46,773 bases of DNA. Origin: Pseudomonadota bacterium. Its GTDB lineage: Bacteria > Pseudomonadota > Alphaproteobacteria > Caulobacterales > Caulobacteraceae. Shown piece by piece: positions 24,724 through 32,756 of this stretch; the first letter of the stretch is position 1, and each line of letters starts with the position of its first letter. The position numbers were made by a program, and so were the translations under genes. The notes under the pieces are model-generated. The model made no database searches. It saw nothing but the letters and a program-made list of their open reading frames with translations, and was not told the DNA's origin. The stretch covers positions 1-46,773 of the forward strand of contig JAEYTA010000076.1 of the NCBI GenBank assembly GCA_023434265.1. Direction: 5' to 3'.

Positions 24724-25194
24724 CTAGACTGGTGGGATTTCAATACACGCCTGCTTCAGATATTTGTCCCAGCCCTTGACGCAATCCGTGGCCAGCTTCA
24801 GCGCATCGTATGACTTTTCGCCGAGACGGATCTCGACGCGGCCAGATGCCCGAAAGCGGCCAGGTAGGTAGTCCATTTTCATATGGACTAGGATTGCCGA
24901 GATTTTCTCACCAGCGCGCGGCTTACGATCGAGTCCGGCGTGCTTTTCCGAATTGCAAAAGTCTGCGGCGATCCGCAACGGGCCGGTCTTGTTGATGTAG
25001 GCTTCGACGTCCGGAGCATCGGGTCGCTCCTTCTTGATGTAGTCTTTCAGGTGGTAGCACTGCGAGAAGAAGGCCTCGGCTAGGTCTCTTGGGCTCGCGT
25101 TGTCGATCGTGTTCCCGTTGTCGGTGCAGATGACGCGAAGGCGCTCGTACGCCCGCAACATCCGTCGGTACTTGTCAGCGATCTCATACTTCAT
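24724..25194 (-). CDS. Unknown island protein, possible HEPN-like helical fold
   Basis: The product is 156 residues, soluble and mostly helical. Conspicuous segments are AFFSQCYHLKDYIKKERP at about 47-64 and ADFCNSEKHAGLDRKPR at about 82-98, followed by a beta-rich end. The pairing of a YHLKD helix with an NSEKH motif resembles a widespread family of small bacterial proteins of unknown role. A HEPN-like helical bundle is a guess, because the canonical RX4-6H motif is not present. GGGGAGAG precedes the ATG at 25194. It lies within the tRNA-Val island and has codon use unlike the core genes. Confidence 0.7.
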   Translation of the reverse strand: MKYEIADKYRRMLRAYERLRVICTDNGNTIDNASPRDLAEAFFSQCYHLKDYIKKERPDAPDVEAYINKTGPLRIAADFCNSEKHAGLDRKPRAGEKISAILVHMKMDYLPGRFRASGRVEIRLGEKSYDALKLATDCVKGWDKYLKQACIEIPPV

Positions 25195-25329
25195 CAAGCT
25201 CTCCCCGCGTCCCGCATTGAACGCCGGGCGCTGCCGATGGGGCAAGGGAACGTCCTAGGAACATTCCTCTCTTGCCTGCGCCCGCCGTTCACATCCAGGA
25301 GTCGCCCTCGGCGGTGGCGAATAAGGAGC

Positions 25330-25937
25330 TCAGTCGAAGTCGACCGTCATTTCCCGAAAGGCAGCGAAGTAGAACCCGACGACCCCCGACAGTTGATTCA
25401 AGGTCGCGCTGCTGAGTTCGAACTCTACTAACCGACCCTCGTACATTGTGCTGTAGCGGTTGCCGGCCAGATTGCCCGCCAGCAGCACGTTGCCCGCCGC
25501 ATGCCGCTCCCACTGTTTGGGACTGAGTGCTGCCCCATGGGCGACAGTATTCCTCACGGCTTTGGCATGAGGAAAGAAGCGATTATAGGCGCGACTCGCG
25601 GCTCGTGCGACACTCGGTCCAAGAGGGGGCGCGCCACGGACGATGCTTGGGCGGAGGTCGTAATCGTCCGCATGTCTTCACCGAGTTGGTAGATCGTCAC
25701 CGCCGCCGATTGGGCTGCGATGAATGGCCATTCGTGAAATCCCGACCTAGGGCCAAGCGTAAAAGCTCTCTCCTGACCATGCTCGAAGATCGAGACCGCG
25801 GCGGCGAAGTGTCTCAGCCGATTAACCAACCCGCTCAGGCCGAAAAAGAGGACGGACAGGGTTTCCCGGTCTTCCTCAAACAGGTGCGGGTCGGGTGACG
25901 GGGCCTCCGGTAGACCGGCAAGAACGGGATCGATCAT
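25330..25937 (-). pseudogene. Frameshifted HEPN-like gene in the tRNA-Val island
   Basis: Two overlapping frames look like one broken gene. The first runs from ATG 25937 to a stop at 25554 and contains HEWPFIAAQSAAVTIYQL. The second runs to a stop at 25330 and contains RNTVAHG, an RX4H motif of HEPN ribonuclease-type domains. Reading the second frame upstream of its GTG gives sensible sequence (AYNRFFPHAKAVRNTVAHG) back to a run of five Gs at 25625-25629 (five Cs on the coding strand). Adding one C there joins the frames into a protein of about 200 residues. This is probably a one-base deletion in a homopolymer. A sequencing error is the main alternative. A programmed -1 shift is less likely. 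Confidence 0.7.
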
Positions 25938-26002
25938 GCCTTGGGTATATCGCGAGTCACTGGGGATGCCGTAGCCTGAAGCGTCGCACCTCCGGCAGGC
26001 GC

Positions 26003-26079
26003 TGGTGGGCGGCGAGGGGTTCGAACCCCCGACCCCCTCGGTGTAAACGAGGTGCTCTGACCAGCTGAGCTAGCCGCCC
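26003..26079 (-). tRNA. tRNA-Val(UAC)
   Basis: A complete 77-nt cloverleaf on the minus strand with encoded CCA. The acceptor is GGGCGGC/GCCGCCC, the anticodon stem CCTCG/CGAGG encloses the loop TTTACAC (anticodon TAC), and the T-loop is TTCGAAC. It is the intact copy next to the 1.4-kb island, and its 3' half is the right-hand copy of the direct repeat. Confidence 0.96.
26011..26052 (-). repeat. Right 42-bp direct repeat inside tRNA-Val (attachment-site-like)
   Basis: This copy is identical to 24579-24620. It covers the tRNA from the 5' strand of the anticodon stem to the acceptor strand, so insertion left the tRNA gene intact and displaced the original copy to 24579. Confidence 0.9.
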
Positions 26080-26182
26080 TTATTCCTTGCCCTACGCTCG
26101 CGACGCGGTCGCTCGCTGCCTGAGGGCGCCGCGCGCCGACAATCGGGCTGGCCGCCCTCCGACCCTCGACGCGGCCCGTGCT

Positions 26183-29100
26183 CTAGAACCGGAAGCTGGC
26201 CCGCAGGAACAGCATGTAGCGCACATAGTCGTCGATCATCTCGGCGTCGGCGCTGACCGACAGCATGCCCAGCTCGTTGCCGACGTTCAGGCGGAAGCCG
26301 ACGATCGGCCCGCCGCCCTCGATGCTGTCGGGCGTCAGGGTGAAGTCCGGGCCGCCGGAACGGAAGCGGGCGATGGTCTCGCCCGGATCGACCGAGATGT
26401 TCTGGCGCCAGCCGACGCGCAGTTCCGGCTTCAGCCAGCTGTCCTCGCCCATGGCCATGCCGAAGTTGACCGCCGCCGTGGCCGAGAACATGTGGCCTTC
26501 GCGGTCGTCGATCTCGAGGTCGAAACCGTCGCCGCCGCCCTCCTCGACGTGGCCGTCCTCGCTCAGCGAGAAGTATTCGGCGAAGATCTCCGGGCGGATG
26601 CTGAAGCGGCCGAAGGTGCGCTCGTAGGAGGCCCCGCCGGCCGCGGCCAGGGTGAAGCCGTTCCAGTCCGAGGTGTTCGACAGGTTCAGGCCGGCGCCGA
26701 TGAAGCGGCGCTCGGATTCGAAAGTGGCGTAGCCCGCGGCCGCCCGGGCCCAGGTGGTCCAGTGCTGACCTTGGGCGCGCCAGTAGAGGCCGAGCTCGAG
26801 CAGGTTGGCCGACAGCACCTCCTCGGCCTCGGACTCGGGGTCCTCGAGGTCGGACGAGGTGAAGGCCACCGACAGGCCCATGGCGCCCATGCCGGTGCCG
26901 CGCTCGACGCCGCCGGCGACCCCGAAGCCTTCCGAGCGGAAGCCGTAGGTGTCGGTCTTGTCCTTGTCGGCGTAGAAGTTGATCTCCTGCACCCAGGCGC
27001 TGGTCTCGCCCGGCGCGGCCGAGGCGTTGCGACCGGTCAGGGCGCGGGTCACGGCGTCGACGCCGGACGCCAGCGACAGCAGCGGCCCGCCCGAGTGCTC
27101 GGGCAGCAGCTGTTCGTACAGGTTGATGAAGTCCTCGCGGCTGGTCTGGCCGAGGAAGGCGTCGCGGATCGCCTCGTCGCGGCCCAGCGCGCCGTAGAAG
27201 GCGTCGTACATCGACGCCTCGACCGCGATCAGGCCGGCTTCCTCCGTGGTGCGCTGGCGCACGTCGGCGAAGATCACGCCGTCGGCGGCGTCGATGCCGC
27301 CCTCGACGACGTAGAGGTAGGGTGAGTTCTCCTGGAAGGAGTCGAGATCGAGGTTGCCGGCGTTCAGGGTGTCGGCGTCGATCAGGGTGAAACGGCTGGG
27401 GCCGTCCAGGAGCGAGGCGAAGCTGACGCCGAGGCCGGCGCCGTCGGCGAGGGTGGCCGTGCCGTTGACGTTGAAGCCGCCGGCCGTGCCGTTGGTCGGG
27501 TCCAGCGCCACGATCAGTTTGCCGTCGGCGCCGATGTTCAGGCTGGTGAGATCCGTCGTGGTGGTCTGGCGGGCGTCGAGGACGCCGTCGGCGATGTCGA
27601 TCGACAGCAAGCCGTCGGTGTCGCTGATCGAGCCACGCACGCTGGCGCCGCCGCTGATGTCCAGGGCGTCGGCGCCGGCGCCGAAGGAGATGTCGCCGGT
27701 GACCGTGCCGTTGCGGATGTCGAGCGTGTCCGCGCCCGAGCCGAGGCGGATGTCGCCGAACAGGATCGGCTCCCGCTCGTTGGCGACGCCGTCGCCGTCG
27801 TTGTCCGGCAGCTCGCTGTCCGGATCGTCGAGGATGCCTTCCTGCAGGATGGTCACGCCGGTGGTGTTGGCCGAGACGTCGATGGCGACGTTCTCGCCGG
27901 TGACCGGGTCGCCGTCCGAATTCGGAGAGACGTTGGCCTGCAGCGAGCCGCGGTTGACGATCGAGGTCAGCGAGCCGCTGAGGTCGAGAATGGCGGTGGT
28001 GTCGGCGACGCCGCCGCCGGCCGAGGCCAGGATGCCGCCTTCGTTGACGATGCTGGGCACCGAAGCGCCGGCGTCGATGCGGATCGCCGCGCCGGACGCG
28101 GCTTCCTCGCTGGCGATGCCGGCGGTGACGGCGCCGGTGTTGAAGAACTGGGGCGTCACGGCCCCGGCGCCGAAGTGGACGGCGGTGGCGTCGCCGTCGA
28201 CCGCCAGCGCCGAGATGGTGCCCTCGTTGCGCACGCCGCCTTCGATGGTCGTCACCGTGCCGGCGTCGCCGCCGATCAGCAGGGCGGTGGCGTCGAAGCC
28301 GCTGAACACACCCTGGCCCGAAAGGGTGCCGCGATTGATGAAGCCGAAGGCGTCGTCGCCGGTCCCGGCCACGCCCACGGTGATGTCGTCGGTGGCGGAG
28401 CCGATCCGCACCGCCGGGGCCGAACCGAAGCTGGTCACCGAGGCGGTGCCTTCATTGGCGTCGAGAACGCCGTCGCCGTCCCGGTCGGTGTCCGAGCGGT
28501 TGACGATGCCGTCGCCGTCGTCGTCCTCGTCGCCGTTCTTGACCCCGTCGCCGTCGTCGTCGCCGTCCACGCCGGCGGACGAATAGGCCGGGGCGCGATC
28601 GAGGATCACGCCCTCGCCGACGTCGGCGGAGACCCAGAGGGCCGGACCGCCGATCAGCAGGTCGTCGGGATCCAGTTCGTCGCGGAACAGGATATCGTCG
28701 TCGTTGTCGGAGGTTTCCTCGAAGCCGTCGGGCCGTTCGGGCAGGGCGGTGGTGTAGCGGAAGCCGCTGGCGGTGATCGAGCCGCCGATCATCACCCGGC
28801 CGGTGACGTCGCCGCCGACGGACACGCCGACGGTGTTCTCGCCACGGGCGTTGATGTCGCCGGTGATCTGGACGTCGCCGTCGATCGCGCCGGTGGTGCG
28901 GATGACATGGCTGTCGTCGCCGCGAATCGAGGCGTCGCCGAAGACGTTGAGGTCGCCGGTGAGGGGCCCCTCGATCCAGATCGCCGCCGAGTCGTTGCCG
29001 TCGACGTTGATCACGCCGCCGGCGTCGACCAGCACGTCGCCGACGAAGGCGTCCGCCCCGGTCACCCGCACGCCGTAGCGGTTGCTGCCGCTGGCCCAGG

Positions 29101-29488
29101 GTCCGTCGATGTCGCCGTCCTTGTCGGTGTCGGCGTCGGCGTTGCCGCTGATGTCGTCGGTGATGTTGATCGCGCCGGCGATGGTGATGTCGGCGGTGTT
29201 GCCGCCCTGGGCGAGGATGGCGGTGGCGCCGCTCGCCGCGTCGGACATGAATATCCCGCCGCCCGAGGCGATGGTGACGTCGTGGCTCGAATTGATGGTC
29301 ACGGCCGTGCCGGTGGCCACGTTGATCGAGCCGCCGTTGGCGACGACGATCGAGTCGGGGCCCGAACCCGTCGCGTTCAGGGTGGTGATCGGGGTGTTGC
29401 GCGAGTTCGAGATCACGACTTCGGCCATGGCGCCGGAAGCCGCCATCAGGGGAGCGATCGCCACCGCGGTCGCGAGCAGAATACGCAT
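26183..29488 (-). CDS. Large autotransporter (type Va) with calcium-repeat segments
   Basis: The product is 1101 residues. A signal peptide (1-22, ending AMA) leads into a long passenger of repetitive beta-helix type sequence, rich in Gly, Ala, Asp and Thr. At about residues 305-350 there is a run of thrombospondin type-3-like acidic repeats (DGDDDGDGVKNGDED and DRDGDGVLDANEG). Shorter DxDxDGD stretches lie near 115-130 and 565-575. These are likely to bind calcium. The C-terminal 270 residues (about 830-1101) form an autotransporter beta-domain ending in SFRF, with the required final Phe. It is probably surface-exposed, perhaps adhesive. TamA/TamB at 1-3503 could assist its secretion, which is inference. 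It is divergent from the SPFH gene. Confidence 0.9.
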   Translation of the reverse strand: MRILLATAVAIAPLMAASGAMAEVVISNSRNTPITTLNATGSGPDSIVVANGGSINVATGTAVTINSSHDVTIASGGGIFMSDAASGATAILAQGGNTADITIAGAINITDDISGNADADTDKDGDIDGPWASGSNRYGVRVTGADAFVGDVLVDAGGVINVDGNDSAAIWIEGPLTGDLNVFGDASIRGDDSHVIRTTGAIDGDVQITGDINARGENTVGVSVGGDVTGRVMIGGSITASGFRYTTALPERPDGFEETSDNDDDILFRDELDPDDLLIGGPALWVSADVGEGVILDRAPAYSSAGVDGDDDGDGVKNGDEDDDGDGIVNRSDTDRDGDGVLDANEGTASVTSFGSAPAVRIGSATDDITVGVAGTGDDAFGFINRGTLSGQGVFSGFDATALLIGGDAGTVTTIEGGVRNEGTISALAVDGDATAVHFGAGAVTPQFFNTGAVTAGIASEEAASGAAIRIDAGASVPSIVNEGGILASAGGGVADTTAILDLSGSLTSIVNRGSLQANVSPNSDGDPVTGENVAIDVSANTTGVTILQEGILDDPDSELPDNDGDGVANEREPILFGDIRLGSGADTLDIRNGTVTGDISFGAGADALDISGGASVRGSISDTDGLLSIDIADGVLDARQTTTTDLTSLNIGADGKLIVALDPTNGTAGGFNVNGTATLADGAGLGVSFASLLDGPSRFTLIDADTLNAGNLDLDSFQENSPYLYVVEGGIDAADGVIFADVRQRTTEEAGLIAVEASMYDAFYGALGRDEAIRDAFLGQTSREDFINLYEQLLPEHSGGPLLSLASGVDAVTRALTGRNASAAPGETSAWVQEINFYADKDKTDTYGFRSEGFGVAGGVERGTGMGAMGLSVAFTSSDLEDPESEAEEVLSANLLELGLYWRAQGQHWTTWARAAAGYATFESERRFIGAGLNLSNTSDWNGFTLAAAGGASYERTFGRFSIRPEIFAEYFSLSEDGHVEEGGGDGFDLEIDDREGHMFSATAAVNFGMAMGEDSWLKPELRVGWRQNISVDPGETIARFRSGGPDFTLTPDSIEGGGPIVGFRLNVGNELGMLSVSADAEMIDDYVRYMLFLRASFRF

Positions 29489-29559
29489 TCGGTAGAAACC
29501 CCTGTGGTCGACGCGCGCAGAGACGCCGGCGATCCTCTAACAGGGACCATGCCAGCCTG

Positions 29560-29582
29560 CCTCAAGTTTCTCGAATTTGAGG
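29560..29582. promoter_or_regulatory. Inverted repeat in the autotransporter/SPFH intergenic region
   Basis: A hairpin-capable sequence with arms CCTCAAGTT and AATTTGAGG (9 bp, one G-T pair) and a 5-nt loop. It lies 72 nt upstream of the autotransporter ATG and 105 nt upstream of the SPFH ATG. It could be an operator or an attenuator. There is no T-tract. Confidence 0.4.
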
Positions 29583-29652
29583 CGAATGCAAGGCCGAACC
29601 CGGCGCTCCGTCCCTCCGTGAAGCGTGACTATTGCCATTGTTGCGATCAAAG

Positions 29653-29670
29653 TGATATCAGTTTCATATC
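29653..29670 (+). promoter_or_regulatory. Operator-like TGATATCA site upstream of the SPFH-RHH operon
   Basis: A perfect 8-bp palindrome TGATATCA (29653-29660) is followed after GTTT by a second, imperfect half (CATATC, 29665-29670). Together they give outer arms GATAT and ATATC around a 7-nt centre. It is 17 nt before the ATG of the SPFH gene and just upstream of its GGAGGGAG ribosome-binding site. Paired short palindromes are typical of ribbon-helix-helix repressors, and one is encoded by the second gene of this operon. Confidence 0.5.
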
Positions 29671-29686
29671 GACCTTGGAGGGAGCC

Positions 29687-30577
29687 ATGACCCAGACGCC
29701 GACCACCCATTCCCGATCCGCCGAGCGGCCCGCGAGGACCGCCAACGGCATCCTGATGCTTTTGCTCGGCCTGTTGTTGCTGATCGGAGGGCCGATCGGC
29801 ATCGCCCAGGACCCCGAGAACGGCTTCGTCATCCTCGGCGGCGCCCTGGCGGCGATCGTCGGCCTGCTGATGGTGTGCGGCCTCTATTCGCTGCAACCCA
29901 ACGAGGCCATGGCCATCCTGCTGTTCGGCGACTATCGCGGCACCGACCGCACCACCGGCCTGCGTTGGGTCCTGCCGTGGTACAGCCGCAAGAAGATCAG
30001 CCTTCGCGTCCGCAACCTGACCAGCGACAAGCTGAAGGTGAACGACAAGCGCGGCAATCCGATCGAGATCGCCGCCAACGTGGTCTGGCGGGTCGAGGAT
30101 TCCGCCCAGGCCCTGTTCGACGTCGACGATTATCAGGCCTTCGTGAACATCCAGGTCGACACCGGCCTGCGCGACCTGGCCTCGCACTACGCCTACGACC
30201 ACGGCGAGGAGCACGAGCTGACCCTGCGCGCCGACGCCGAGGAAGTCGCCGCGAAGCTGCGCGAGGAGCTGGCCGGCCGGGTCAAGGTCGCCGGCGTCGT
30301 CGTCGACGAGGCGCGGCTGGCCCACCTGGCCTATGCGCCGGAGATCGCCAGCGCCATGCTGAAGCGCCAGCAGGCCGAGGCCGTGCTGGCCGCCCGCCGC
30401 CTGATCGTGAAGGGCGCGGTGGGCATGGTCGAGACGGCCCTGCAGGACCTCGGCGAACGCGAGGTCGTCCACCTCGACGAGGATCGCAAGGCGGCCATGG
30501 TCTCCAACCTGCTGGTCGTGCTGTGCGCCGACCGCGAGGCCCAGCCCGTGGTCAACACCGGCACCCTGTACGGCTGA
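29687..30577 (+). CDS. SPFH/band-7 domain membrane protein
   Basis: The product is 296 residues. Two hydrophobic segments (about 22-42 and 46-66) precede an SPFH/stomatin-like domain (about 70-270), with GLRWVLPWYSRKKISLRVRNL, a central NPIEIAANVVWRVEDSAQAL and EIASAMLKRQQAEAVLAARR. Such proteins form oligomeric membrane microdomains and often recruit proteases. Here the partner is a ribbon-helix-helix protein encoded one base downstream. TTGGAGGGAG precedes the ATG. The conserved pairing with a small DNA-binding protein suggests a regulated membrane-stress function (inference). It is not HflK/C, which occur as a pair. Confidence 0.9.
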   Translation: MTQTPTTHSRSAERPARTANGILMLLLGLLLLIGGPIGIAQDPENGFVILGGALAAIVGLLMVCGLYSLQPNEAMAILLFGDYRGTDRTTGLRWVLPWYSRKKISLRVRNLTSDKLKVNDKRGNPIEIAANVVWRVEDSAQALFDVDDYQAFVNIQVDTGLRDLASHYAYDHGEEHELTLRADAEEVAAKLREELAGRVKVAGVVVDEARLAHLAYAPEIASAMLKRQQAEAVLAARRLIVKGAVGMVETALQDLGEREVVHLDEDRKAAMVSNLLVVLCADREAQPVVNTGTLYG

Positions 30578-30578
30578 C

Positions 30579-30761
30579 ATGGCGCGCCCCAGGAAGCCCT
30601 TCCTGATGCGAGCCTCTCCGGGCGTAATGGCGGCGGTCGAGAAATTGGCCGCCGCCGAGCTGCGCTCGGTCAACGCCCAGCTGGAGATCCTGCTTCGCGA
30701 GGCCCTGGCCCGACGCGGCGTGTCGGCGCAGGACGAGGGTCCGGACGCGGACGACGCTTGA
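30579..30761 (+). CDS. Arc-like ribbon-helix-helix regulator in the SPFH operon
   Basis: The product is 60 residues. A basic start (MARPRKPFLMRASPGVMAAVEKLA) is followed by two helices typical of Arc/MetJ-type proteins (VEKLAAAELRSVNAQLEILLREALA). The acidic tail is unstructured. The gene follows the SPFH stop by one base, so the two are coupled. Arc-like proteins bind paired short operators as dimers of dimers, and a candidate site TGATATCA lies in front of the operon. Its role as autorepressor is inference. Confidence 0.82.
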   Translation: MARPRKPFLMRASPGVMAAVEKLAAAELRSVNAQLEILLREALARRGVSAQDEGPDADDA

Positions 30762-30792
30762 GCTTTGCCTGGCCCGAGGGTAGGGCGCGGCG

Positions 30793-32145
30793 ATGGTGAA
30801 GTCGCACATGTCCCGGGTCCGCAAGGCCCGCCGCATCCAGAAGCGCGTCCGGCGCGTTGGCAGGGCCAACGTCAGCGCGGCGGAGCGGGAGCTCATGAAC
30901 CTTGCGGGTCTGGAGGTGCAGGAAGGCGAGCTGCGCCTGTTCCCCGGCTGGGACGAGGAGGTCTCGGAGACCCTGCGCGCCACCAAGGCGGCGGCCGAAG
31001 ACGCGCGCACCCGCTTCGTCGACACCACCATGCTCTATGCGCCCAAGTCGGGCGGGGTGAAGCGCTACCTGCTGTCCAAAAAGGCCTGGCTGGAGACGAA
31101 CCGGCCGGGCGTGGCGCACACCCTGGTGGTGCCGGGCCAGCACCACAAGGCGGGGCCGGACGGGATCGTCCAGCTGCACGCCGCCAAGCTGCCGTTCGGC
31201 GACGGCTACCGCTGGCCGACCTCGGTGCGGCGCTGGGCCGCCTGGGTGGCCTCGCTCAATCCCTCGCTGATCGAGGCCGGCGATCCCTATACGCCGGGGC
31301 AGGGCGCGCTGGAGGCGGGCCAGAGGGCGGGCTGCCCGGTGGTCGGCTTCTGCCACTCCGATCCGGCGGGCCTGGCGGCCCTGCATTTCGGCGAATGGGC
31401 CAAGAAGCCCGTGGAGAAGCGCTGGGCCCGGCTGTTCGGCCAGTTCGACCGGGTCGTCTCGCCCAGTCGCTACATCGCCCGCCGACTCGAGGAGGCCGGC
31501 ATCCGCGACATCGTCATCCAGCCGCTGGGCGTCGAGGTCGACACCTTCCATCCCGACCGCCGGGATCGCGACTGGTTGCTGAAGAAGCTGAACCTGCCGG
31601 CCTCGGCCCGCATCCTCTGCTTCGCCGGCCGCCCGGCCCGCGAGAAGAACATCGACCTGCTGATCGAGGCGGTGCAGCGGCTCGGCGATCCCTACCACCT
31701 TGTGCTGGTCGGCGCGGGGCAGGGGCTGCCGGCCGAGGACCGGGTCATCTCGCTGCCCTACGAGGCCAACCCCAAGGCTGTGGCGAAGATCATCGCCAGC
31801 TGCGACGCCTTCGTGCACGCCAACGACAAGGAGCCGTTCGGCCTGATCGTGCTGGAGGCCATGGCCTGCGGCCGCCCGGTGGTCGGGGTGAACGCGGGCG
31901 GCGTCAAGGAGACGGTCGACGATAGCGTCGGCCAGCTGTCGCCGACGACCTCGCCGCGCGACTACGCCGCCGCCATCGAGACCCTGTTCGCCCGCGACAT
32001 CGAGGCGGTGGGCGCCGCCGCGCGCCAGAAGGCGGTCGACCGCTTCGCCTGGAACCGGGTGTTCGAGGACCTGTGCATGACCTACGCCGATGTCAGCGGC
32101 CAGCGCGCCTTCGTCGAGCCGGCGGGCGTCTGGGCGGAGCACTGA
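30793..32145 (+). CDS. Family 4 glycosyltransferase
   Basis: The product is 450 residues with a GT-B fold. The C-terminal half has FAGRPAREKNIDLLIEAV and the EX7E motif E347-E355 in EPFGLIVLEAMACGRP, followed by GVNAGGVKETV. The N-terminal domain contains TTMLYAPKSGGVKRYLLSKKAWL, an acceptor-domain start, but the first 60 residues are very basic (RKARRIQKRVRRVGR) and unusual for the family. The start ATG 30793 could be replaced by ATG 30808. Such enzymes build glycolipids or polysaccharides. The nucleotide sugar and acceptor are unknown. It lies 31 nt after the SPFH operon and may be cotranscribed. Confidence 0.85.
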   Translation: MVKSHMSRVRKARRIQKRVRRVGRANVSAAERELMNLAGLEVQEGELRLFPGWDEEVSETLRATKAAAEDARTRFVDTTMLYAPKSGGVKRYLLSKKAWLETNRPGVAHTLVVPGQHHKAGPDGIVQLHAAKLPFGDGYRWPTSVRRWAAWVASLNPSLIEAGDPYTPGQGALEAGQRAGCPVVGFCHSDPAGLAALHFGEWAKKPVEKRWARLFGQFDRVVSPSRYIARRLEEAGIRDIVIQPLGVEVDTFHPDRRDRDWLLKKLNLPASARILCFAGRPAREKNIDLLIEAVQRLGDPYHLVLVGAGQGLPAEDRVISLPYEANPKAVAKIIASCDAFVHANDKEPFGLIVLEAMACGRPVVGVNAGGVKETVDDSVGQLSPTTSPRDYAAAIETLFARDIEAVGAAARQKAVDRFAWNRVFEDLCMTYADVSGQRAFVEPAGVWAEH

Positions 32146-32230
32146 GCGCCGGTCGGGACGAGGATGACAGGAAGTTATCTTGCCCGCGGCCGCGGACGGC
32201 CTTAGCCGTGGCGGGAACGGGGAGATTTCC

Positions 32231-32752
32231 ATGAAGCGCCTGCTGCTCGCGACCGCCGTGTCGCTGCTGACCGCCACCACCGCGATGGCCCAGACCGTCT
32301 ACATCGTCCGTCACGCCGAAAAGGCGGACGCCAGCGCCGATCCGGCCCTGTCGGCCGAGGGCCAGGCCCGCGCCGCCGCCCTGTCCGAAGCCCTTCGCGA
32401 CGCCCATCCGGTGCTGGTCCTGACCAGCCCTCTGCAGCGGACCGTCCAGACCGCGGCGCCGACGGCGGAATATCACTCCGCGCCCTCGGAGGTCGTGTCG
32501 CTGGAAGGCGGCGGAGCGGCCCACGTCGCCGCGACGGCGGCTCGCGTCCGGGCCCTGCCGGACGACGCCGTGGTGCTGATCGTCGGTCACAGCAACACCG
32601 TGCCGGCGATCGCCCGGGCGCTGGGCTATGCGGACGCCGCCGACATGCCGGAGTGCGAATACGACCGGATGACCGTGCTGCACCTCGACGGCGAGGCGGC
32701 GCACGGCGAGGTCAGGCGGTACGGGGCCGGGTCGTCCTGTCCGGCGGCCTGA
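32231..32752 (+). CDS. Exported histidine phosphatase
   Basis: The product is 173 residues. A signal peptide (1-20, ending AMA) precedes a histidine-phosphatase domain with the phospho-acceptor RHAEK (Arg27, His28), then SPLQRTVQTA and the second catalytic His in IVGHSNTVPAIA. It belongs to the histidine phosphatase superfamily (phosphoglycerate-mutase-like fold) as a short exported member of the SixA/YpaB kind. The substrate is unknown. GGGGAG precedes the ATG. It converges on the GFA gene with a 4-nt gap. Confidence 0.86.
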   Translation: MKRLLLATAVSLLTATTAMAQTVYIVRHAEKADASADPALSAEGQARAAALSEALRDAHPVLVLTSPLQRTVQTAAPTAEYHSAPSEVVSLEGGGAAHVAATAARVRALPDDAVVLIVGHSNTVPAIARALGYADAADMPECEYDRMTVLHLDGEAAHGEVRRYGAGSSCPAA

Positions 32753-32756
32753 GGCG

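Larger units (their letters stand above)
24579..26052. mobile_element. tRNA-Val micro-island (about 1.4 kb) bounded by 42-bp direct repeats
   Basis: The segment between the tRNA-Val remnant (24579-24620) and the 3' half of the intact tRNA-Val (26011-26052) has visibly lower GC than its surroundings. It carries two minus-strand genes: a small unknown protein (24724-25194) and a frameshifted HEPN-like gene (25330-25937). The stretches 24621-24723, 25195-25329 and 25938-26002 hold no gene I can support. No integrase, excisionase, replication gene or insertion sequence is visible. It is probably either a decayed island whose recombinase has been deleted, or a small satellite mobilised in trans. 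Confidence 0.82.

Noticed and set aside
25554..25937. Programmed -1 frameshift in the HEPN-like gene
   Set aside because: The only candidate is a run of C residues without a proper slippery heptamer or a stimulatory structure that I can see, so a deletion or sequencing error is the simpler reading.
26087..29488. Long open frames on the plus strand opposite the autotransporter and similar long antisense frames opposite tamA, queA, parE and uvrD
   Set aside because: These are the usual antisense shadows of GC-rich genes. They encode low-complexity Ala/Gly/Arg sequence without domains, and the opposite strand carries clear conserved proteins.
26183..29488. Dockerin or cellulosome protein because of the DxDGDG repeats
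   Set aside because: The repeats are inside a passenger with an N-terminal signal and a C-terminal autotransporter barrel, and the paired 22-residue dockerin layout is absent.
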